Origin: Seiridium cupressi
Taxonomy: Eukaryota; Ascomycota; Sordariomycetes; Amphisphaeriales; Sporocadaceae
Assembly: GCA_036674765.1 (NCBI GenBank)
Contig: JARVKI010000005.1
Location: 496,001 to 560,000 of the forward strand
Reading direction: 5' to 3'
DNA length: 64,000 nucleotides
Part shown: positions 1 to 11,894 of the stretch, in pieces
How positions within the stretch are numbered: the first letter of the stretch is position 1
How the letters are laid out: each line of letters starts with the position of its first letter
The notes under the pieces: model-generated
Told to the model about the DNA's origin: nothing
Database searches by the model: none
Seen by the model: the letters and a program-made list of their open reading frames with translations, nothing else
Position numbers and translations under genes: made by a program

Positions 1-290
1 CTGCTGTGGGCGGAAGCCATAGTTGCGAACTAAAACCGTGCTCAGCTGGATGGCTTTCTTTTTGACCGCGACAAAGTCCAGCCGCTCTTTAGTGAGAGCA
101 TTGCTATAGCCCCCTAGCAGCGATGATCTCCCGTGTGTCGGCGAAAACTCTTTGGATTCAAACGCCCATTCCCATGTTGTGAGTTGAGTTGGAACTAAAC
201 AAAGCTTAGTTAGATTGAGCCTAGTTATCCTCTTTCAAACTTTGGTGGCTTACTGTCTAAGTCGGGATGTGGCGATCTCCAGATGGTCAT
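1..290 (-). CDS. Acyl-CoA ligase / 4-coumarate-CoA ligase-like, 5' part only (runs off left edge)
   Basis: This is the N-terminal 77 codons of an AMP-binding (ANL superfamily) adenylate-forming enzyme, which would activate a carboxylic acid to its CoA thioester. Exon 1 runs from an ATG at 290 to 254. A 59-bp intron (253-195) starts GTAAGC, carries CTAAC and ends TTTAG. Exon 2 runs from 194 to the window edge, and the reading phase matches. Visible signatures are an N-terminal SPHPDLDIP stretch, then TWEWAFES and GGYSNALTKERLDF, the usual order at the start of fungal 4CL-like ligases. The catalytic core lies outside the window, so substrate and completeness cannot be judged. The gene is divergent from the MFS transporter at 1487. 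I am fairly confident of the family and less so of the subclass. Confidence 0.72.
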
Positions 291-1486
291 TGTGCCAGAA
301 AATACAGTCTTTAGTGAGCAGAGGCCGTCTACAGCTTCAGGAATTCATATGCTGCCAAGAAGATTGAGATAGTTGAACACTCACTCCATCATGATTTCGT
401 ATACACCCCCTTCGGGTAATTTCCTCATAAAAGGCGGGGGAATGCCTCGGCATTTACGCCGTTTGCAGTCTGGTGGCCGCAGCTGGGGATAATCTGGGGA
501 TAAAATTGGGGGGATCTAGTGCTGCAGGTCTGCTGTCAAGCGCTAAAGCTCGGAACCCCAGAGATTCAAGCTGTGGCACCACGGCCACCAGTCTCTATTT
601 CCCCGCTGAAATGCCTCGACAAACTTGCTCACCCATGATTCACTTTCCTTGGCACATCAAATATTCCCTTTTCATGCCACCTGGTGGATGACTCGATTTT
701 GCTCGTCACCTGCATGTTCGTTGTCAAACGTGGGCAGAACTGCATCAATGCTGGGCCAAGCTCTCGCAGCTCTAATCAGTCACCCGGTCGTTGGATTGAT
801 TGCCCCAGAGGATAGAGTGCACTTGGTGCATACGATATGAGCTGAAAGAAGGTTCCACGCGTACCATCAACCGTGGAGGTCTCGACCTTCACGATAGTTG
901 GCATTTAGGTGGTGGGTTCTGGTGCCAGAGTTCGATAGGCAGCCTACAGAGCACATGGAACACAATGGCTGTTACCATATATGTCAAGGAATGATATGAT
1001 GTGCTTGACTGTGGAATTCATTATATGCATTCTTGTTTACCGCGAAACATTTTCAGCCGTCTGTTTGTTAGTGCAAGTTATGATGGTCAACACCTGAATG
1101 GGGCCTCATTAAATGGCAGAAAAGCCAGGAACTTTAGTCTTACGAATTGGAATGCTCTTAGTAGTCTTGTACCCTCGACCAAACCTTTGCAGGCTGTTTT
1201 TTTCTTGTGGGAATGGTTCCCCCGAAGCCGGCACGATGCTGTGGGACCTATCGAAGAAGGTTGAGGATTGAGCTGGATCCAAATCCGTGAGCAGATTAAT
1301 TCACATGATCTAAAATGTATCACAGCCAATCCCTTATCTTCATTACAAAAGGATACGTATTCCCATTATTTCCCCGTGTGTTTCCCGCCCGGCACAACTA
1401 TCTTATCATTCACAAAACCCAAAATCCACATTGTTTCTCCGTGCTTTATACTGTCCCGGCCGCTTACACACTTCTATACCATTAGC
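291..1486. other. Intergenic region between divergent genes
   Basis: About 1.2 kb separates the ligase start at 290 from the transporter start at 1487 and should hold both promoters. The short open frames here lack codon bias, splice context or recognisable motifs, and I do not call any of them. Confidence 0.5.
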
Positions 1487-3282
1487 ATGGAGCCCGGTAC
1501 CACAGACAGGGACGAGATTTCTCTCTCTGATAGCCGAGATGACTTCCACGAGAGCAACATCAGCAGCGCTGGTGCGACCCATGGCTCAATATCCAAGGTA
1601 TCAGTCCAACAAAAAGAGGCCCATTCGGATCGAAAGAGCCAAGAAGGCAAGACTCTATTGACGGAAGCTGATTGCCCAGAGGTCCTTGGCTATGCCTTTC
1701 CTACATCAAAGAAGTGGAAGATACTCATTGTTATATTCCTGGCGCAGTGCTCTATGAATTTTAATACATCGCTCTACTCCAACGGTCTCACCGGTATGAG
1801 CCAGGAGTTCGGTATTACAGTACAAGCTGCTCGGACCGGAGCTGCTATTTTTCTGGTGACGTACGCTTTCGGTTGCGAACTGTGGGCACCTTGGTCAGAG
1901 GAGTTTGGCCGGAGATGGATCCTCCAGATCTCGTTGCTCCTCGTCAATCTCTGCTGCCTTCCTGTCGCCCTCGCCCCGAACTATCCCTTGATAGTCTGCT
2001 TCCGTGCTCTCGGTGGTCTCTTCTCTGCCGGTGGTAGCATTACCCTCGGCATTGTAGCAGATATGTATACGGCCGATACGCAGCAATACGCCGTCGCTTT
2101 TGTCGTCTTGTCTTCAGTTGGCGGCTCTATCTTTGGTCCCATTATCGGAGGTTTCGTCGAAAGTTACTTGCACTGGCGATGGTGTATGTGGCTCCAACTA
2201 ATTGTAGGTGTTTTCGTCCAAGCCCTCCACCTCTTTCTCGTCGACGAAACCCGTACGACCGTCCTCGTCACCGAACACGCCAAGCGTCTCCGCAAGTCGG
2301 GTGCGAACCCTACTGTCTACGGTCCGAATGAAGTCAAGACCTGGAAGCAGGCTCTTGCACCCAAGGAATTGGTCACCCTGTGGATCCGGCCTTTCAAGAT
2401 GTTCTTCACCGAGCCCATCGTCTTGGTTCTTTCACTCCTGTCAGGTTTCAGCGATGCCTTGATTTTCATGGGCTTCCAGTCCTTCGGTCTCGTGTACGAG
2501 CTTTGGCACTTCGCGCCGTGGCAGGTCGGCCTGACCTTTGTGGCCATCGGTCTCGGATACCTGCTAGCCTACTTGTCCTATATCCCCGCCATTAGACGCA
2601 ATATCCGACACAGGCAACAGAAGCCAAACGACGAGTTCGCCAACTTCGAAGGACGTATGTGGTGGTTGATGTGGACTGCCCCTTGCCTGCCTATCGGTCT
2701 CACCATCTTCGCTTGGACGACCAACGGCAACATCCACTGGATCTGGGCTGTCATCGGATCAGCAATCATTGGTATTGCGAATTACTCGGTGTACATGGGA
2801 ACAATTGACTACATGGTTGCTGCTTACGGTCAATATTCGGCGTCGGCAACGGGCGGGAATGGGTTCGCCCGTGACTTCTTGGCCGGTACGTATATTCTGG
2901 GGTCCCTAATTCCCACTTTGAGCGTATCATAGGAGTACTATCGTCATTTTGCGAGCCAGATACTCCGGGTACCTGTTTCAGAATCCATAAAAGCTATCTT
3001 TTGTGGACCATTACTAACCCTTACTTGATATTAGGTGTGCTGACCTGGGCCGCCATTCCGTTTTATGATTCCTACAAGAACGTCACGAACCAGCCGCTCC
3101 AATGGGCCAACTCGACCCTCGCTTTCATCAGCTGGATCCTCGTGGCCTCGACCATGGTTATCTACTTCAAGGGGCCATCGCTACGAAAGCGGTCACCATT
3201 TGCGCAAAAGTTAGCTCATGCTGGGCCTAACGAAATCTTGATCCCAGCACCTGGAGGCATGGTCGAAACTGCCATTGTTTAG
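1487..3282 (+). CDS. MFS transporter, DHA1 (polyamine/drug:H+ antiporter) type
   Basis: A 548-residue major facilitator superfamily protein, probably a plasma-membrane proton antiporter. Exons are 1487-2885 and 3035-3282. The 149-bp intron starts GTACGT, has CTAAC before the acceptor and ends TTAG, and joins GFARDFLAG to VLTWAAIPF in phase. A hydrophilic acidic/Ser-rich N-terminus of about 85 residues precedes twelve predicted membrane segments. The loop 2-3 signature contains WSEEFGRRW, and the conserved GGNGFARD stretch typical of this clade lies before the last helices. I chose the ATG at 1487 because the frame upstream is open but not hydrophobic and resembles a 5' leader. It ends in TAG at 3280. 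The substrate cannot be read from sequence. Divergent from the ligase at 290. Confidence 0.88.
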
Positions 3283-3689
3283 AAAGAAGTTCCATCTTGT
3301 ACTGTCTGTTACAAAGGTAGCACTGAAATTGGTATTTCATCAACGTCGCATGAAGAAATGCCCTTGGGTTTAAAAGTTATTGGCACTGGCAGCAGGAGTT
3401 TGGTTGTTATATCAAATTTAGATACTTTGGAAACAACTTCTCTTTGCAAGAAGACATGGTTTCTACAGGGATAGTTCCTTACTCGATCACGCTTTTTCTT
3501 TTTATTCTTACTACAATATGGGTATTATCGTCATTTACAGTTCTTACTAATAATGCCGTATTCCTCTCGATCTTGTGCACCTTTAAAGAGAACTTCCAAG
3601 GATTAGGAAATACATAACATTCCAATCCATATCAATCAACACAAGTCCAGACAAAGTTATTATAGTTGCCAAAACCATGATTGCTCAAC
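3283..3689. other. 3' intergenic region
   Basis: About 400 bases downstream of the MFS gene, holding its presumed 3' untranslated region. I see no coding signal, repeat or RNA gene. Confidence 0.4.
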
Positions 3690-4040
3690 CTAGAGGGGCA
3701 GTGCCAGCAGACCAAATACTAACATTTGCGAAACCATAATAGCAACCAAAGCCAAACCTGCAGACGGCGCACCTCGACTCAAGCTTGCCCCGGTCTTCGT
3801 CTCACTGCTAATATCAAATACCATCTCAATCCACTCGATGCTGACCGTGATCTGTCCGGCGACACTCATGTTTCCGCTCCAATTTTCGCATCCATTGCTT
3901 CATACATTGAGGTTAGAGCCATGGGCTTATTGGGGGTATTGACCGTCCTGTTAAGCACCAACATATCGGCCACCCACCACCTCACCACGCCTTCAAACGT
4001 TACCACCATTGGATCCATGAAGAGCGTATTACAAAAGCCA
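3690..4040 (-). pseudogene. C-terminal relic of a secreted or membrane-anchored protein
   Basis: A short minus-strand frame ends at a TAG (3690-3692). It reads an acidic Trp-containing segment (NWSGNMSVAGQITVSIEWIE) and then a Ser/Gly stretch followed by a hydrophobic tail of about 20 residues ending LLALPL, like a GPI-attachment signal or a terminal membrane helix. A plausible intron (4003-3898, CTAAC present) would join it in phase to about 12 codons upstream, where the frame closes. No start codon, signal peptide or further exon can be placed before the neighbouring gene at 4159. I read it as a 3' remnant. A spliced gene with an exon I failed to find is the alternative. I do not recognise the family. 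Confidence 0.35.
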
Positions 4041-4158
4041 GGTTGATTGGTCTTCATGCTAAACGTTCAGAACAACGGCGTCCGCATGCATTTATCCTTT
4101 CCCCTTTTCTCTCTTCTTTTTCTTTTTCTCTGGCACAGATTCAATAGAAGAAGGATCC

Positions 4159-5130
4159 CTACTTGTTGATTCCACTCCAACGGTTCCACCTCTCCCGCTT
4201 CTTGATGTCCAGTCCCTTGACAGTTGTAGCCATGGTATTTATGGTTTTGACCCTTGATACCACATCTTTGAAGTCTTCAGAAGTAGAGACATAACGAGTT
4301 CTTGACCATGAAAGCCGATGGAGCTGCATCTTGAAATTCCTTGCCTTTTTAGCTGTCTCATATATGATCTCGCGTAATGGCATTAGGTCTTCTTTGCACA
4401 GGTATCGATTCCGAGCCCACCAACGATGGGCAAATTCGAATTGTGCATCTTCATCTTTTGGCGGTCCCAAGACTTCCGTTATATAACCAACCCCCTCAAT
4501 TAATATATCGTTTACCAGGTGCGTGAGATCTATTGGTAAAGCTGTTTTCGCTGCTCTGACCTCACTTATACGCTCCCAAAATCGGTAGCATGCATTGTCG
4601 TAAGCTCTCCAGCGCTTCTGTATTGTCTCGGTGACCAATTCGGCATTGTAGGCGTTTTTAGACGCAGACACGGTGCAAATGATATCGTGCTGAAGTAGTG
4701 GATCGTAAGACGCGTTAATAATCTTCAAGATCATCGTGTATGCCTTGCGATCATCTTGGTACGCTTTTCCCATTGCTTCAAAGACCAGCTGCGACAGTTC
4801 TACCGCTTCTTCGGTTGGATTTCTTCGAAATTCTGACCAAATATTTGCAAATAAGACGAATATCGTCATGGTGTCTTTGGTCCCCTCAGATGCCGCCGGG
4901 GCTAGCGCGGCCATGATGTTTCCGCGCTTCTCGTCACTTGAAAGTGCTCCCATGCATCGAGGACAGAAGACGAGTAATTGTCGGTCATCGTGAGGCTTTA
5001 TTAGTTCCTTGTCCAAGAGCTTGCCGATGAAGCGACTGGGGGCGCCACCCTCCCGATGTTGGCAGGTGTAAGTATACGGTTGGCATCGGTCTTGTGGGTG
5101 CGGTGGTGACCGGCTCAGCTGAGTCGACAT
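4159..5130 (-). CDS. Conserved-looking protein of unknown function with CxH...CxxC motif
   Basis: A 323-residue protein I do not recognise. I start it at the ATG at 5130 (MSTQLSRSP); the frame is open further upstream, but those residues look non-coding. Near residues 20-60 there is a Cys-X-His pair (TCQHREGG) and later a Cys-X2-Cys (VFCPRCMG), which could bind zinc. The remaining 250 residues are soluble, charged and helix-prone, with many Trp and Arg residues (HRWWARNRYL, RERWNRW). There is no signal peptide or membrane segment. Its CPRC knuckle resembles the CPDC of the small ORF at 58177-58515, possibly a distant relative. It lies between a secreted-protein relic and a broken HET gene, suggesting a turnover-prone locus. 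Confidence 0.55.
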   Translation of the reverse strand: MSTQLSRSPPHPQDRCQPYTYTCQHREGGAPSRFIGKLLDKELIKPHDDRQLLVFCPRCMGALSSDEKRGNIMAALAPAASEGTKDTMTIFVLFANIWSEFRRNPTEEAVELSQLVFEAMGKAYQDDRKAYTMILKIINASYDPLLQHDIICTVSASKNAYNAELVTETIQKRWRAYDNACYRFWERISEVRAAKTALPIDLTHLVNDILIEGVGYITEVLGPPKDEDAQFEFAHRWWARNRYLCKEDLMPLREIIYETAKKARNFKMQLHRLSWSRTRYVSTSEDFKDVVSRVKTINTMATTVKGLDIKKRERWNRWSGINK

Positions 5131-5544
5131 TGTGCCTTGGCTAGAAATACTGAACGGACCACAAGTTAGTTCAAGGGTATTTCTGGGAAGCCGCTTGGGT
5201 AAAAGTCCATGTCGTGGGTGAGTTGAGCCATGCAGTCTAGTGGACTCCAAGCGATGCAAGTTTATAATTCTTGCAGACTGTCGGATACCGTTGAGATTCA
5301 CGCAGCTCCATTGAACATGATGTTTCGAGATTGTTCCAAAGTAAATCAGAGACTTCATTGTTTGGCAGAATCTACGCAGAACTCTGAATGCAGGCATGGA
5401 GTCCGTTCACTCAGTATGTCCACAGATCATCCAGCGATATCTACACCGTCACCGATAATTTCGGATGCAAATCCCCGAACGAAGCAAGGTTAGCTTGAGC
5501 ATGTTAACATCTACTTTGTAGTCGAATTTTCGAGAACTTGGCAC
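5131..5544. other. Intergenic region
   Basis: About 400 bases between the unknown gene and the truncated HET gene. The HET reading frame stops at 5545 and I find no credible continuation of its C-terminal part here. Confidence 0.35.
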
Positions 5545-6600
5545 CTAGTTTGATGGGACTTTTGACCAACTTTCGTCGTGGAGAAAGCCATCGCAACGTG
5601 TAACTGCCGTGCTGGCGGATATTGTGACATCGGGCAGATTGTATATCTCAGTCATCCGACTGATCTCGGCTTTCTTGTCCTCATGGTCGTCATGAATGAA
5701 GCAGATTGCGTCAATCCAAATACACTTGAGCTTCAGTGCTCTGGGCAAGGTGATGGTATCTTTGATAGTTGTGGCAGATCATGGACCGGTAAAGACTTTA
5801 GATGATGCTCCAAGGTCACTTTGGTCGTTTCTATTGGCTGTGATCCACCCCAACAATAGCTCAGGGTCACGTATTTACCATGACGAGGCCCTTTTTCTTT
5901 AGTATCGACGAGTTTCGGTACCGCTTCCGAAACGCCAATCACACGTGTTGGAAGAGGTGTCCTGCTTGATGCTGAACACACGGAATAACTACCACAATTT
6001 TTCAGCCTGGCATCAAATTGAGGCCAGTACCGTCCCCAAATGATAGGTTCTGGCGGTTTCGAGACAGGGCTCGGGAGTATCTGGCTCGCAAGGCGATAAT
6101 CGTACCCCGAAGACAAACTCAAAAGGGCAGTTAGAGACCTCGGGATATACGTACCACCTGCGGGCCAGTTTGAATGCTCGCTCAGAGTCCACATCCAGAC
6201 CTGGAGGCTGGGTGGGAAGCGCCTTAGTAGTAGGATCCCTAGTGTCGATACCGTAAGATCCATGTCATGGAGTTGTGCGAGACTTGGAGCTTAGCTTCTG
6301 GGGCGTACACATGGAACCATTGCACATCTTTGTCATGGTCCTCATCGCTCTCGTCCCAGCCTTCTCTCATAATTTCTGCTCGCAAGTCATCCCGACGGTG
6401 CCGATAGCCAGCAATTTGAAGCTCGACGTCAGTTTCCGGACCAGCTTTGGTAGCATTGATGCATTGTTGCAGCAGTTCGCACTGTTCTGCGCCGGCTCGC
6501 TACTTCAATTCGCCCAATCGTCCCAGATCATGCCTTTGTGCCCTAGCATCTAGATCCACCACTACTTGCTCGCATATGGAACAGGAGTGAGCGATGTCGA
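5545..6600 (-). pseudogene. Heterokaryon incompatibility (HET) domain gene, broken
   Basis: HET-domain proteins mediate non-self recognition and cell death after hyphal fusion. The conserved order is visible in pieces. A Cys-rich N-terminal segment (HSCSICEQ) at about 6590-6545 is cut by an in-frame TAG. An acidic stretch follows in the same frame to about 6250. The HET core, with YVTLSYCWGG at about 5855-5826, lies in another frame. The frame shifts by one base at about 5768-5775, after HDLPQ, and only then continues with LKLKCIWIDAICF and DVTISAS. A stop follows soon after GFLHDESW, where intact proteins continue for hundreds of residues. Several independent lesions make a sequencing error an unlikely full explanation. 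Confidence 0.72.
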
Positions 6601-7472
6601 CCGCCGCACCAATTGGCATTGTCATCGTTTGCTGCGTAGGGCTTCAGCCAGAAGTCCCAAGGCGGAAGTCTTCTGAACAAGTGGCTAAGCATCAAGGACT
6701 GCGACCATGATCTCTGGAACAACAGCCAGAATGCATATCCATCCAGCCAGCAATCATGATTCGGAGCTTGCTTACTGTCGACTTGCCAGGATCATTCGGG
6801 GGAAAGCGGCCGATGTACTCACAATACCAAATCCCATACCCCCACCATTGCTTCCACCGATTCTCTCCGGAGATCACCAGCTGTCTTTCACACAAGACCT
6901 CTAGACTTGTGGAGAGTGGTGAGGCTATAGAGTGAGTTATATCGTAGGAATGATCAATTGCAGACGAAGCTCACAAGTCAATGACTTTGTTTTTCTGTGA
7001 ATGCCAGTGCTCACCTGAATGAAAGATAGGTGGGTCTCTCTGTCTCTGTCGCGTTAGCCTGCCGTTCTGGCGCACGTGCTCAGTACCGCGCTTGGAAGCT
7101 TGGCCGAAAAGAAGAAACTGGAGTCTTTGTTTGTGCCTTAACTAATCCTACATGTTCCAGTTGGAATTTCTTTGTGTTCCTCTCTCCCTATTTCTTCTCT
7201 CTCTCTCAACTCCATCCAGAACGCGGCAAGAATTTATCAGAAGCCACGAAATATGAGCCTCGCAAAAATATACTATAAGAAAAGACGCGACTTATGGTAC
7301 CAGTGTACAGGAAATCAGAAAAGAAAAGACACAAGACAAGCGCGAACCGTACCAACCGTACTCGTGCGCGTCTGTCATTGGTCGTGACTAGTATACCTGT
7401 GGGTTTTCTTTCTTAGTTCTTTCTCTTACAGGCCGAAGACAGAGGTTTAAGACTCACAATGTATACAGAACC
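6601..7472. other. Intergenic region upstream of broken HET gene / 3' of helicase
   Basis: About 870 bases. The right part, about 7300-7472, is probably the 3' untranslated region of the helicase transcript. Short open frames on both strands lack family signatures. Confidence 0.35.
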
Positions 7473-10400
7473 TCAAAAAGTGATTAGGTCCTCCTCACCT
7501 GCACCAGGGGGGTTGGCTGCAGCTTCCAAGTTCATGCGGCGGAGTTTGGCGTCTAGAGGCTCTTCCTCTTCGTCATCCGTGGATTCCTCCCAATCCTTGA
7601 CAGTTCGAGCGTCGGGGCTTGGTGTACGAATTCGATTCACTTGTTGAGACAAGACATCCATCGTCAGGTTACCGGGGGAAGGTTGGCTGGTCTCGGCGCG
7701 TGACTGGGTATTGCCAATGCCTTGGGAGGCCAGCTCCTGACGCCGGGCTGTACCGTAGGTGGTGGGAAGGCCGCCAGCCTCACCTTGGCGGCGGAAACTA
7801 GGTTGGGTCGGCGGCATGAAGTTACGTCCGAAGCCAACTCCTTGATTTCCACCCCGACCTGGGCCGCGGTTAGGATTTCTAGCTGACCCGGCACCACGGC
7901 CAGCCTGAAGAACACGATTTGCGAGATCATTGTACCCGGCAAGCTGAGGCATAGTCCCGTGACTCATTAATGTGCTGCTGAAATTCTGCGGTGCTCTGCG
8001 TGCAACATGAGTCGGTGTTGGGGTGACATCTTGGCCAGAGCTTGTACGTGAATGTTGATCGCCGGCAGTGATTGTCCCGCTCGGAGTCTTGTTAACATTG
8101 ACAGCCGGCCGAGCTACAACATTTTCGCCAACCTTTCGTTGGCCCTTCATACCAACGCTAATCTGGCGGTACTCGTCACGGACATTGGTAGGTGTCGACT
8201 GAACTGATTGCCCGAGCACATCCGTGTTGGGGGCCGTCTTTGGTACGTTGGTGCGCCTATTGGCATCGTCATGGGCTGCAACGTACGTGGACCAATTGTT
8301 GGTAGGAACTAGTACGCTGTTGTTAGACTGGCCGGGAGTGCCAGACTGTCCCGGAAGAGTTGGTCGTTTCATTTGGCTCATGAACTCGGCACACTTTTTG
8401 CCGCAGCAACACTTATCGCCGCATTTTTGGTCACAGACATGCCCACATTGAAGCTTGCGTTTGCAGTCGTGCTGGCATGTGAGGTTTTCGTGGGGCTTGG
8501 GATGACAGAATTGTTCGCATGAATGGCCACAGGGTTGAAAGACGCCGGTACACTTCTCCTCGCACCCACCATATCTGTTCTTCAAGTCATTAGGTCCAGC
8601 AGCGTAAGTGACTTTGCCATGGTTTTGACAGAGAAGTGGTAAATGAGAACCGCCAGCATCATATCGGTTCAACTCATCGAGCGTCGCCCGGACGTTGCCC
8701 CACATGAATCGAGAAGTCTCGGTGGCACGCGCAAGGTTTTGGATATTGCCGAAGATGTATAAACCACGACGGGCACGGCTGATTGACACCACGCCCCGAT
8801 TCATGTCTCCCACGAAGCCAGCGACTGCAGGACGATTGTGCGGCACGCTACGGACAAGAGACAACAAGACGATGTCGTTCTCTTCGCCCTGGTACGAATC
8901 AACGGTGCAGACGTTGATGTTTGAATGGCCAAAATCAGGGGTGAGACATTTGCGGGCCAACATGAGAATCTTCTTGCGCTGCCCACGATAGAAGGTCAAA
9001 ATCGTGATCTGCTCCGCAAGAACGCCGTTCTGCATCAGGTACCTAGCGAACTGAATCACCATCTCCGCTTCCTTCAAGTTGTACTTGCTGAGTGTCTCGA
9101 CGTCCGTACCTTCTTCCCAATCATGGTCAAAGAGATATGAATTGAAAACCATACCAGGGACGGCGGGGCGGTGTGCCTTGTCCCACACTACCGGGTGGTC
9201 TCCCAAGTCGGGGTAGAAGGGGTTGAGGAGTGCCCGGATTTCGGGTACCATGCGGCGTTGCTGAATCAGGACCGTGAAAGGCAGCTGAAGGTGGCTTACC
9301 AGACGCTCAAACATAGAGACGGTCAGGTTGTGAAAGGTACCTGCGAGGCCAGGTACGTCACAATGGGGGACAAGCTGCTGGTGGTCGCCAACAAGGATGA
9401 GCTGCTGCAGAGAGGGAAGCAATGCTGCGGCGACATGAGCCTCACGACTTTGAGCTGCCTCCTCGATGAGTATGGTCTTGGGCTTCAGAGCTGCAAGCAA
9501 ACCACGATACTTGGAGAGGCCAGTAGTGGTGCAGCCGATGATTTGGATATTCATCAATTTGATGCATCGCACGTCTCTTGCCCAGCCGTTGGTCTTGATA
9601 TCATCACAAACACGCTTGTATTTGGCGAAGATGTCACACAAAGCTTCACGGCCTATCTTGAGTAGCTTGAGTAGCCAGTACTCATATATGGGGCCACGCC
9701 ACTTCTGTTCAATTTCCCACAAGTTCTGTTTTCTCAGCTGCCGGGGGATTTGTGCGTTGTCCAGAGCAATGTTGTTCGGGTTGGCCCCTCCCCACTGACG
9801 ATTTACCCCGACCCAGGTTCCCTTTAGGTGAATCGAGTCGTCATCAATGGTCGGATCGTCAGCATCAAGCTCGAATTTGCTCGTGTCAGCGCCATCGCCA
9901 CCTCCCTCCTCGAAGATCTCCTCATTGTCGAACACAGGGTCGTAAGTACGGCAAGCTGAGATATCCTCCAGATGATCGCCTAGCCATTCAGATATGACCC
10001 CGCCGGGTTTTCCGGGACCCGGTTGCCAAGTCCATTCGTCTCCAGAGAGTGAATCGAATTGCTCCTTGGTAATGATTCCACGTTCGAGCAAGAGATTGGA
10101 ATCAAGGGGCTCTCGGGGGAGCACTTCGCTGAGGACTCTCTCGCTTTCATCGATGCATCTCTTGCGCGCAGCTTCAAGAGTGTTCATATTCTTGTCGCGA
10201 CCAGACTGTACCCGTTGGCGGAGATTGAACAGGCTCTGCTTTCTGATCTCATCATCTCGTGTACGACCACCAAGACGTACGACCTTGATACCAGATCCAA
10301 CCAGGTGGGTCAGGATTTGATCGACAGCATGGTTGGTCTCCGCTGATACGATGATGACCTCTTCGGGAGCTTTGGTCATACCAGCTGTGAGTGTACTGAC

Positions 10401-11559
10401 CATGCATCGGAGAGATTGTACGGATGTGTACGTTTTGCCAGTACCTGGAGGGCCTTGGACAATTGCCAGTTCCTTCGTTAGGATACGGTGCACAGCTTGC
10501 AGCTGTGAGTTGTCGAGACTCGTATACTGTCCAATATCGCTGGGGATTCCACCTAGTACGTTGTAATTCTCGTACGAACGGAGCAGTCGTCCTTTCAAAA
10601 TGGGATCCTCAGGCAGACGATGAAGAAGGGGAGTCAAATCCATTCTCGAATTGTTTGTTATGTACGAGGGTTCTCCATCTACGCCGCTGCCTTCAACGAG
10701 GTACTTTGTCATTGGACTGTCTAGACGAGCCGCCTGCTGGAGGGCAACAAGTGTGTGCCTCACAGCTTCGAAATATCCACGCCGGGACTCAATCATTACC
10801 AGCTCTTGAGTAGGGTCGATGACAATATCAGTAGTGTCTGCCCAGAGGATCTCGATGGTAGGTGGCTTCTTCTCAAGGCCGGCACGGATAGGTCGGTCGG
10901 CAACGACCGCGGTCTTGCAAATGGACTTGAAGTTGTCCGTCGCTGTTGAGATCGCGACAATGGTTCCTGGAGTCAACCGCTGTGATGTTGTCCATCGGAT
11001 ACGCTTGCCCGCCCGCTGGGTTGAGAATTGGATGCGGCATACCGGACCAATTTTGGTCATCAAGTAACCTTGGACAAACACCTGTCAAGGAAATCGTTAG
11101 TCATTGTCGGAATGAGGTCAAGTGAGCTCTTTGGCAAGAGAGACAGAGAGCGACAAAAATTGTTATGCTGAGCCGGGTTTGCCTTCACAACAGTCTTCAG
11201 ATCCTCACGTGAACTTGATGGAAGCTTACCTTTGTGTAGACGCAAGTGTTGTCGTTATCCATCATCAATGGATTTCGCTTGTACTCACTAACGCCCAATC
11301 GGAGGAAGGTGATGCCCTCCTCGCGATTGAGACGGTAGTGCGTCTCCAAGTACTCCTCCTTCGACCCGTAGGGCCTTGATACGTCATTCTCCCCCAGGTG
11401 CCTCATCACGCTTGCCGCGATGGAGTCGGCATCTCCATCGGGGTTGAGCTCTGCCGGAGTTGGGAGCTCCGGCAGGCCCAGCCACTCCCCTCCTGGTTGG
11501 AAGGGAGGCAAGTCGTGGCCGACATGCCCGATTGTGAGGTCGAGCCCCTCCTGTGCCAT
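7473..11559 (-). CDS. NFX1-type zinc-finger superfamily 1 helicase (Hrr1/ZNFX1-like)
   Basis: A 1312-residue UPF1-like RNA helicase with a Cys/His-rich zinc module, resembling fission yeast Hrr1 (RNAi-directed heterochromatin) and animal ZNFX1. Exon 1 is 11559-11230 and exon 2 is 11081-7473. The 148-bp intron (GTAAGC...ACAG) joins VYTK to VFVQGYL in phase. Walker A GPPGTGKT is near residue 320. A DEAD-like motif II appears as IEEAAQSREAH. Motif V includes VDSYQGEENDIVLLS and motif VI VSISRARRGLYIF. A compact Cys/His cluster (CGHSCEQFCHPK, CGHVCDQKCGDKCCC) follows. The last 250 or so residues are disordered and Gly/Arg-rich (GRGPGRGG), then acidic. All catalytic motifs look intact. A role in small-RNA or heterochromatin control is inferred from the family. 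Confidence 0.85.
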
Positions 11560-11824
11560 GATGTCAGTTGATCGGAAAACTCTCTGATGTCGAAAGCTGG
11601 ATATCTGGTGCCGATGGATGGACAGGCGGTTGGATCAACGTGAGATCCCAGGGAAAGACAGCCAAATGCCTCTGTGGATTGGAAGCCGAGATGGACAGTG
11701 TTCGATTTTTCTTTCCGCCAGTGATGGAGGTTGGAAAAACAGTGTGAAAGATCCAGGAAGCCGGACTTTGAAAAATAAAAAAAGTCGGCGAAGCTGGATT
11801 TTCGGGGTAGTTGGAGATGGACTG

Positions 11825-11894
11825 GGTTGGATTTGGAAGAGATGGATTGGGTTGGGTTTGGAAGAGTTGGGTTGGTTTGGTTTGGAAAGATGAG
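11825..11894. repeat. 25-bp G/T-rich tandem repeat
   Basis: Two 25-base units (11825-11849 and 11850-11874) share the pattern GGTTGG(A/G)TTTGGAAGAG followed by a TTGGGTTG-like end. A third, degenerate unit follows. On the helicase sense strand this is a pyrimidine-rich CCAACC tract about 270-330 bases upstream of its ATG, so it lies in the promoter or 5' leader. Confidence 0.6.
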
